From contig NC_132790.1 of NCBI RefSeq assembly GCF_048418805.1, positions 74,468,501-74,532,500 on the forward strand: a stretch of DNA of 64,000 nucleotides. Reading direction: 5' to 3'. The notes beneath the pieces were generated by a model, which was not told the DNA's origin, ran no database searches, and worked only from the letters and a program-made list of their open reading frames with translations. Both the position numbers and the translations under genes were made by a program. This DNA comes from Vulpes vulpes. Its lineage: Eukaryota; Chordata; Mammalia; Carnivora; Canidae. Position 1 is the first letter of the stretch, and the number at the start of each line of letters is the position of its first letter. This document shows, piece by piece, positions 56,600 through 64,000 of the stretch.

Positions 56600-56790
56600 A
56601 AATTCTAAAAGGGCCTTTGTTAGAATTGGGAGAGATCTTGGAAATCATCTAGCTCAAACTCCACATTCTGCAAAGCAAGGAAGAGAACACCAGAGAAGAG
56701 TGTAAACTGTCCAAGATCACTGGTTACTTTTGTCAAAGGGAGGTCTGGAATGCTGGTCTCCAGCCTCAGGCTATCCAGTGCCTCCTCAAA
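56600..56790 (-). mobile_element. Ancient SINE-like fragment (CORE-SINE type)
   Basis: AGAGATCTTGGAAATCATCT, AGCTCAAACTCCACATTCTG, AACTGTCCAAGATCACTGG and GGTCTGGAATGCTGGTCTCC resemble the old mammalian element running GATCATCTAGTCCAACCC ... GGTCACACAGCTAG ... AACCCAGGTCTCCTGACTCC. Family uncertain. Confidence 0.45.
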
Positions 56791-58750
56791 GAATTCCCTT
56801 CATCGACCTCAAAGCCTGAAGCCTTCCCTTCTCATTCCAGGCCAGGTAGTAGTAATAGTGAGAAAACAGGAGTATATATTACACAGATGATGGATAACTC
56901 ATCAGAAACCTGCAATTCTACCACTACTGTTCTGCTGGTTTCCTCAGCAAGCATATGGCTCATGGATGTGACTTCCTTCGTTGACAACTGGAGTGAACAA
57001 GCAGTACTTTTCTCAAGTTTCACACTACCAATGACAATACATCTCCCTATAAGCAAAGCTGCTTTTTGCTTGGAATCCAGTAGACGGAGCTGTGCTTTGA
57101 CGACAGATGTGAAAACAGGATCATTTGCTTACTTCTGCAAGGGAATTTAAATCTTTTGGATAATTTGATATAGTCCACATGACTAGTTTGAATGCTTTAC
57201 AATGTAATCACCAATTGCTGGATAAGTGTTAAATAATCCTCCAAACTCCCAAAGATTACACTAGCTTTGCTTTCTAGAACCTATTCTATTTTTAAATGAT
57301 TCAAATCCTTTTAAAAATTTATCAGCATTATTTTCTAGATGAATATACTTCTTTGGCCTCAGGAAGTACAATGACATTGTGTTCAAGAAACACAAATTAT
57401 TCTACCAAATGAAAAAAGAATGTTTTAGTGATGCATTTTCATTAGTAAATAAACTTCTAAGCACAAAAGAGGTTATTGGTTTGCTTGCAATGGCCATCAC
57501 AATGAATCTTTTAAAGTAAAAAGTCATAATGCTTCAAACACCAAAGAAAAAGCCACTACTAAAATAGTCAATGAAGGAGTAAAGAAAGCATAAATCAAAC
57601 TCATGAGAATAAGGATTATAACTTCTACTTATTTGTGATACTCAGCAATATTGCAATACAGACAAGTGCTCTGTCACACGACCTTGATGGAAAATCAAAT
57701 GTCACTGTTTTCAATTTTTCATGTCCTTGAAAACATGTCCATAGAATTAGGGTGTTAATTTAAACCTAAGAATTATTGCTTGGTAACATTCGGACAGTTT
57801 CTAAATGATCATTCATAATAGTTTATTATATAATGAAGATATGCAATAGAAATAAGAATAATGACATATGAAACATTAAATATGTACTTTTTGAAAGTAA
57901 GTACAAAGACCGAAATGTCCCGTTATGAGTAAAAACACAATGTAGAAATTTTCCAACTGGCAAACTTTTGCAGAGCTCCTCTCTTGCAGCATTTACAAGA
58001 AGAGTAAATGACTCATTTCCTTAAACTGCATTTGAATCTTGGGAAATTAATTTCTGGAGCATTTAGCATTTGACTCTCTCAACCTGCAGACTAAGAAGAT
58101 AAACAGGCAAAGGCTGTATTGTTAGAGTTTTATTAAGTCCAGCTATAATTAGTTTCTTACTTTTAAAAATCTTAGTAGAATTGCCAAATGACAGTAGGTA
58201 CACTGAATACCCTGAACTATATGTAGAAAAATACAATCCTAAACCCATGCCAATTACATTAAAATTTTGTGCAAGGAAGTCTCTCTCTACTCTACCTTCA
58301 ATATCCAGAACACATCATGTCTATTATATCTACTTCTTACATTTTTGGTGAGAAAAGCCATTAGCTACACAAGACAGCTGTTCACAGCCTTCTAGACACA
58401 ACTTGGCATATTTCAGGACATACAAATGATCATTTCTAAATTAAAAGAGTCCAATTGCACATTGGACTTATTTTGTCACTGGCATAATTCAGCCATCTAT
58501 TTGTGCATATTGGTATAGGAAGGGACATAATAAAAATATATCCCTGCAATGCAATGCCTACTTATGAGAGTCTCAAAATACTTCATAGATATTAACAGAT
58601 TATTTTGTATTACTATAACATAATTGAGTATTATCACCATTTTCTTCGATATAATACTTGTTACAATGTTAGACCATTATTACAATCTAGGCACAGAGAC
58701 GTGCTTCTATATTCTCAAAAGAGGTCCTTTATTAAGCATAACTTAATATG
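56791..58750. other. No recognised feature
   Basis: About 2 kb of AT-rich DNA with no recognised repeat. The frames at 56832-57150 on opposite strands overlap and have no domain. Confidence 0.45.
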
Positions 58751-59058
58751 CAATGGCCCTTGGGCAACACAGGTTAGAACTGTGCAAGTCTACTTACATG
58801 CAGGTTTTCATAGTATGGTACCATAAATATTATTTTCCTTATGATTTTCTTAAGAACATTTTCTTTTCTCTAACTTACTTTATTGTAAGAATACAGTACA
58901 ATGAAACATAAAAAATATCTGTTAATCTGCTTATGTTAATGGTAAGGCATCCAGTCAACACTAGGCTACAGTGGTTAAGTGTTGGGGGAGTCAAAGTTAC
59001 ACACGAATTTTTGATCACATGGGAATTGGCACCCCTAACCCCTATATTGCTCAACTGT
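58751..59058 (+). mobile_element. Tigger-type (TcMar) non-autonomous DNA transposon
   Basis: The ends are inverted: CAATGGCCCTTGGGCAACAC on the left and CTATATTGCTCAACTGTACC on the right. Internally CTTATGATTTTCTTAAGAAC, TTCTTTTCTCTAACTTACTT, TATTGTAAGAATACAGTA, GGGGGAGTCAAAGTTACACA and GGCACCCCTAACCCC follow the mammalian Tigger/MER2-type element whose end is CAGTGACCCTTGAACAACAC. Most of the transposase region is absent. Confidence 0.82.
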
Positions 59059-59077
59059 ACCTTACTTATATATTCTT

Positions 59078-59150
59078 TCATTGTCTCACAAACATTTTTT
59101 GAACACCCATTTAATGCCAGCCCCCAAGTCTACAGAGCAGAATAATACAG
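59078..59150 (-). mobile_element. L2 3' end fragment (antisense)
   Basis: ATTTTTTGAACACCCATTTA, ATGCCAGCCCCCAAGTCTAC resemble the antisense L2 3' end. Confidence 0.5.
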
Positions 59151-59239
59151 TCTACATTTAGCCTTATATTTTCCTCCCTAACTGCTCTATCCAAAAAACA
59201 TTTTTCATTTCCTACTTGGATGTGCATTTCTGTAAATTG

Positions 59240-59865
59240 TTACTAAGATAGCTTCCTTCTTGAAAAGCTTCCTTGGCAGACATGATGTCACACTTTCCTA
59301 GCTCTTCTCTTACCCCTGCCCATTCCTTGTCTTTGATAGCTTTCTCTTCTTCCTAAAACTGTTTCAATGACGTCTCAAGCTTCAATCTCCTCAAAAGCCC
59401 ACGCAAGTTCCTGCATGACAGATCCCAGTCTTCCACTCCAGCTTGTCCCCTGCCCACAATGGCAGTCTGTCTCTATGCTTTCGCAGCACCAGTTTGTTTG
59501 TAATTCTCCATCATACATTTTATTACCTCTGTGCCTCTGTTCATACATTGCCCACTTCTGGAATTCCTTTCCCTCTCTCTCTCTCTTTTTTTTTAATCTG
59601 GTTAATTTTCATCCATCCTTTAAAATTTTTCCTAGAGGTATTCTCTGATACCATTTCCCTTCTCTACCATTCTCAGGTCAGATTAGGTGCACCTTTTCTG
59701 TGCTCCCACAGTACACTGCACACACCTTGGTTAGAGCATCAGTGGGATGGTTTTCAGGTTATCCATGGGTTCCTGTGCTCTCTTTGTGTGCACAGATGGT
59801 GTTTCATCAATTTTTTCTGTACCCCCATGCCTGGCTTGTAAGTAATCCATAAGCATTTGTTGAAA
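59240..59865 (+). mobile_element. L2 LINE 3' region (sense)
   Basis: GCCCACTTCTGGAATTCCTT, CATCCTTTAAAATTTTTCCT, AGGTATTCTCTGATACCAT, CCCCATGCCTGGCTTGTAAG, CATAAGCATTTGTTGAAATG follow the sense L2 3' UTR to its terminal repeat. Open frames over 59367-59841 are chance frames in this fossil. Confidence 0.75.
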
Positions 59866-60149
59866 TGAACTTGAGAAGTTAAGTGGAGATTAACTGTATT
59901 TACCTAAGGATGGGGATGTTACTAACATAGAGAGTAACTCTAAGATAACATTTTTCTGAATTCTCAGAAAAGAACTCATCTTGCCCCCAAATAGTGGTAA
60001 GCATAAATCCTCTAGCCACACAGAAATATACTCAGTGACATTTAATCCCTGGATTAGACTGTACACGATTTAAAATCAAAGCCAGGTGTTTGTGTTTTTG
60101 CTAATGAAATATGTAAAAAAAAAAAGCGATCATTAACTATTAGTTGAAC

Positions 60150-60215
60150 ATATGAATGATTGGGTGGATGGGTAGGTGGGTGAATGGATAAGTAGATGGA
60201 TGAATGGATTGACAA
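60150..60215 (+). repeat. Degenerate (GGAT/GGTG)n simple repeat
   Basis: TGAATGATTGGGTGGATGGG and the following 45 bases are imperfect 4-bp units. Confidence 0.8.
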
Positions 60216-60612
60216 GTTGGAGGGTAGTTTAAATACTGTATTCATTTGATCTCTCTTTTGGTTTATTTTTATAACCATCTACTCATGAAATAAGGCTAGG
60301 AAAACACTCTCTGTACCTCATTATTTGGTCTTTTTGTATATATATTTGTCCTCTATTTTGACAGGACTCAGAAAGACCAAGTACAAAGATTTCTTGAGGC
60401 ATTGAATGAATAGTCCGATGTTTCTGAAGTTCATTAGAAGCCCCTTGATTTCCTTTATACGAATGAAGATAAGATCTCTTCCAATACCTCATTCACAATG
60501 GAGTGTGATTCTCCTCCTCAATATCATTTTTTTTTTCTCCCAACAAGTTTAAAATGTTTTGGTTAAATACTGTAAAAAATACTTTGGACAAATATCAATT
60601 TAAAAGAAAACC
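60216..60612. other. No recognised feature
   Basis: Nothing identified. A minus-strand frame (60283-60492) has no domain. Confidence 0.45.
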
Positions 60613-60613
60613 T

Positions 60614-60789
60614 GGGCAGTCCCGGTGGCGCAGCAGTTTAGCGCCGCCTGCAGCCCCGGGTGTGATCCTGGAAAGCCAGGATCAAGTCCCACGTCGGGCT
60701 TCCTGCATGGAGCCTGCTTCTCCCTCTGCCTGTGTCTCTGCCTCTCTCGCTCTCTGAATGAATGAATAAATAAATAAATCTTTTTAAAA
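60614..60789 (+). mobile_element. SINEC_Cf-type SINE (sense), close to the young form
   Basis: GGGCAGTCCCGGTGGCGCAG, CAGTTTAGCGCCGCCTGCAG, TCCCACGTCGGGCTTCCTGC, GCCTGCTTCTCCCTCTGCC, AATAAATAAATAAATC. It retains several CpGs. Its A tail leads straight into the purine microsatellite. The target-site pair may be AAAAGAAAACCT (60602) against AGAAAAGCT (61026), obscured by the repeat. Confidence 0.94.
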
Positions 60790-60902
60790 AATAAAGAAAG
60801 GAAAGGAAAGGAAAAGGAAAGGAAAGGAAAGGAAAGGAAAGGAAAGGAAAGGAAAGGAAAGGAGAAAAGAAAAAAAAGAAAAGAAAGAAAAGAAAAGAAA
60901 AG

Positions 60903-60960
<58 letters not shown>

Positions 60961-61032
60961 GAAAGAAAAGAAAGAAAAGAAAAAAAGAAAAGAAAAGAAA
61001 AGAAAAGAAAAGAAAAGAAAAGAAAAGAAAAG
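60790..61032 (+). repeat. 240-bp purine-only microsatellite (GGAAA/GAAAA)n
   Basis: GGAAA units first (to about 60862), then GAAAA units with GAAA and AAAAAGAAAA variants. From about 60795 there is no C or T for roughly 240 bp. It grew from the SINE tail. Open frames here on the minus strand (Phe/Leu/Ser only) are artefacts of the repeat. Confidence 0.96.
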
Positions 61033-61380
61033 CTGACAACCATTTGTGTGACGTGGGAGTTTTTTTGTTTTTCTAATCCCTGGTTGTTGTTTTTTATTTA
61101 ATCTCCATGAGAACTCTATCTCCCTCCATTTGTGGAAGAGGGAGTCATAATTTAAAACTATTATTTGCAATTTCAGGTCAGCTTTTGGGGCTTCTAACCA
61201 GCCAACTCTGAATCTGTTCCATTATAGAGAGGCTTCACAGTCATGTTTAATCAACATAACTGCATTTCCAAGATCACAAATAATTATGACAAAGAGGGGA
61301 GACAGAGAGTGGTAACCTCAGTTCACAGTAGAATCAAATTCCTAGAATGCCCTTCTCTCTCTTTTTTTTTATATAAGTTT
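61033..61380. other. No recognised feature
   Basis: Nothing identified. Confidence 0.45.
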
Positions 61381-61393
61381 AATTTTCATATAT

Positions 61394-61513
61394 ATATGTA
61401 AATGTATATATATTATTTTTTTAAAGTAAACTCTATGACCAACATGGGGCTTAAGCTCTTAATCCCCAAATCAAGAGTCACATACTCTACTGACTGAGCC
61501 AATCAGGTGCCCC
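61394..61513 (-). mobile_element. Short carnivore tRNA-Lys SINE (antisense), lacks the pyrimidine region
   Basis: TTTTTTTAAAGTAAACTCTA, CCAACATGGGGCTTAAGCTC, AATCAAGAGTCACATACTC, TACTGACTGAGCCAATCAGG: the tRNA-related half is complete, but the CT-rich part seen in the other SINEs is absent. The target-site pair AATTTTCATATAT (61381-61393) and AATTTTCACATAT (61514-61526) has one difference. Confidence 0.88.
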
Positions 61514-61526
61514 AATTTTCACATAT

Positions 61527-64000
61527 TCTTTAAAAATAAGCAGGTAGACCATATAATTTGTCATGCAAATTGGTGCACATTTAGCAGTGAATGGAAGCAA
61601 AAAAATTATATAATTTAAAAATATTTAATTAAGAACTGACAATTTGGTTTCAATATATTGATGAACCAATAAAAAATTCTATTCAGTAACTATTTTCAAA
61701 ATAAAACCCTTCCTAAAAATAAAAAAGAGCACATATCCTTAGCAAAACTTCCTTATCTTCCTTATCTTATATGAATATTAAATATATACAACATTCATTT
61801 CCATATTCTGATAGCTGTATTATTTCATCAGTGACTATCCTTGATTTTAGGAAGTACATTCTGAAAGAGTTAGGTATTTTTTCCTATGAAAATTTACCAA
61901 GAGAAATAAGTTTAAAAATAGTATAAGCAGACAAAGTATTCATGTACATATTTAGGTACTTTAAACAGGTTCTTATTTATATATATCTCGAGTACCATAT
62001 CACAGGTATTTTTTAATGTACTTTTTCTATATGATCTTCTTATTTTCAATTTTGTGTAAAATTACCTGCAAACTTCTTCAAAGATGCATTTTATGGATAA
62101 TACACAAGAAACTGGGGACATTTAAATCTTCTCTTTTGTACACCATAAAAATTTTAACTGGAAAAAAATACTCTCTCCATAAACACTAAGGTACCTGGTA
62201 AATAAAAAGCAAATTATGCTACATGGAGTATAATCTCAATTATAATATTTTTATATTGAAACATGTAAATATTCTTATAGATATTGGGTTTTCCTTTTAT
62301 TTATAATAACTTTCTTTGCAAAATATTTCTGATACATCAACAAATATCTGTTTTGAATATTAAGCCAAATCTAAATACTTCAAAATATATAAATATATTC
62401 AAAGAGAGAAGTGCCAACAAAACATTCTTCCCAAAACCCAAGATATTCCAAAGTGCAGTATAAAATTCCAAAATTAAGTCTTTATGGTGGTTGAGCTCTC
62501 ATTATTTAATTTGTTTAGCCTCTCCTTTTGTAAAGAGCCATTTCAAAGTGTTCTTTTTGGAAGCGTTGTTTCAATAATTAGAGTTTGTTACATGTCCAAA
62601 ATATGAATATTTTTGCCTGTCCATTCTTTGAATACTTGATTCTAAATTTCTAACTAATTTTTAACAAAAGGCAAAAGGAATTTGAAGTGAACACTAGTGC
62701 TTCTTCAGCAAATTTTCATCTTCCCATCAGAAGTTGTGGTTAGTGACACACCTATGGTTTCCACAATGGGTAATAAACAAAATAAACTTTGTGTGCAAGT
62801 TACATGTTTATTATCAACTCTTTTTTTAAGACCTGTATATTCAGTACCTAATATTTCATTAAACATTCATTTCTCTTTTTCTGTTGTTGCGGCCAAAGGA
62901 GTTTATTCCAATATAAAATTTTTCAAACCATGAAATATGGTTGTAGATTTAGGCCATATAATAAATGAAAAGAAACTCTATGAAACAGACTATTCCCCCT
63001 CTATTTTTCATACATATTTCTCATACATTGAGCAAAACTGTGTACATTTCCTACTAGCCCCAATGACTGGTGTCCTGGCAGTTTTGTGCACCTGGCACAG
63101 AAGGAGTTAGCTGTCCCTAGTCCCTGAGGTCCGAGAGCTCTTTGTTTTATCAGCAAGCAAAATGCATAGAGTCTCTGAAAGGAAGCTGGAAAAGCTTGGA
63201 GTAGAGAGAGACAGGCTGATCATTGTCTTTCAGATTTAACCACATATTAGAGTGGGAAATCTTTTCACTCCACATGGGTATCACAAACTACTAGACCAGA
63301 CTAGGGCAGAAGCTGCAAGCAAAGCAGAAATCTATGAAACACAATCCAACTAATTCATCTTAAAATGAATAACATTTCCATAAAAATTGAAAAATTTGGA
63401 TAGTCATTAAACCAGAGTAAATGATAGGACAAGTATAAGTCAAGACTAGACCAGGCAAACATATGATCGCTGGCCTCATTAAGCCAGTTTGCACTTCCAG
63501 CTTGCATTCAAGAACCTGAGTTCTCCTAACTCACTAATATGGTACAGGAGATCTGGTAATGAAACTGAGATTGTCAGTTTTTATCTTTGAAATTGGTGGT
63601 GCATCTGTCAAATAAGATGAATTGACCTCTCATTTTGTTTTATTCTGTTAGTGGTATTTTGTTTCTAGAATGGAAAAGAATTTAACTAATTGTTTTTGGA
63701 GAATATAAACTAACATCCAATGGCTTTAATCTAAAATGGAAAGCAATCAACCTGTTATCCCCTGAGTAACAATACAAGTAACAAGTACTGATATATGTAT
63801 ACAAGTACTGATTATGTATCAGTATCAGTATAACTAACAATATATTTCTCTTCATTTAAAGAGAAAATGAATAGAACTTACTGAAGAGAAAACACAGGTT
63901 CTAAGGTGGGAGAGTTACAGTATTGTATGCTAATTCTGTCTTAAACTGAGGATTCAAAGAATACTGGTGTGGATAGCTCTCAAACCTCCACAAGATTGAT
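61527..64000. other. No recognised feature
   Basis: About 2.5 kb of AT-rich sequence to the window end. Small local duplications (ACAAGTACTGAT twice near 63780-63825) are visible. No repeat family or gene could be named. Confidence 0.45.

Noticed and set aside
59367..59841. Overlapping 93- and 132-codon frames as a small gene
   Set aside because: The region aligns with the sense L2 3' UTR, and the two frames overlap in different registers with no known domain.
60600..61170. Minus-strand frames of 128-147 codons made of Phe, Leu and Ser, resembling membrane proteins
   Set aside because: They are translations of the purine microsatellite and the SINE.
1..64000. CRISPR array, bacterial operon, phage or plasmid features, tRNA or rRNA genes
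   Set aside because: Repeat content is entirely mammalian. No regularly spaced direct repeats occur. The only tRNA-like sequences are the SINE heads.

Overview
This is about 64 kb of mammalian nuclear DNA from a canid, very probably dog (Canis lupus familiaris) or a close relative. The assignment rests on two repeat types. One is a full-length LINE-1 of the canid type, with a GC-rich 5' UTR and an ORF2 3' end followed by a short AATAAA-rich tail. The other is about 24 tRNA-Lys-derived carnivore SINEs, several of them close to the young canid SINEC_Cf consensus. I see no protein-coding gene, no convincing exon and no RNA gene. The longest open frames are pieces of LINE-1 ORF2 or translations of low-complexity DNA. 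The window reads as intergenic or deep-intronic sequence.

Layout. 1-2400: ancient L2 fragments and one old SINE. 2401-9802: a full-length sense-strand LINE-1 bounded by a 17-bp target-site duplication, with two later SINE insertions inside ORF2. 9803-17200: mostly unrecognised sequence with an ERV class I-like LTR (about 11.5-12.3 kb), MER5/MIR fossils and SINEs. 17205-18400: an L2 copy struck by two SINEs and a 254-bp antisense solo LTR. 18.4-20.3 kb: MIR copies and an antisense L2. 21.0-25.7 kb: a long antisense older LINE-1 carrying three SINEs, followed by two back-to-back SINEs; the second (26030-26212) looks very young. 28.5-29.3 kb: an old LTR followed by a tRNA-Leu-like primer-binding-site remnant. 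30-36.4 kb: LINE-1 fragments, SINEs, and a MIR split by a hAT fossil. 39.2-40.0 kb: an older sense LINE-1 3' end. 40.51-40.57 kb: a LINE-1 insertion only 27-28 bp long with a perfect target-site duplication. 45.2-47.0 kb: an L2 split by an MLT1 LTR and flanked by a 155-bp direct duplication. 48.2-50.5 kb: a repeat-poor interval that could be regulatory. 52.2-59.9 kb: L2 and MIR fossils and a Tigger-type DNA transposon. 60.6-61.0 kb: a SINE whose tail has grown into a 240-bp purine-only microsatellite. 61.5-64 kb: AT-rich sequence with nothing recognised.

There is no operon or pathway here. The history is layered insertion: L2/MIR and DNA-transposon fossils first, then MaLR and other ERV LTRs and older LINE-1s, then carnivore SINEs, then canid LINE-1 and SINEC_Cf. 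Family names are from memory of consensus sequences, not from a database search. Edges without a stated target-site duplication are approximate to tens of bases.
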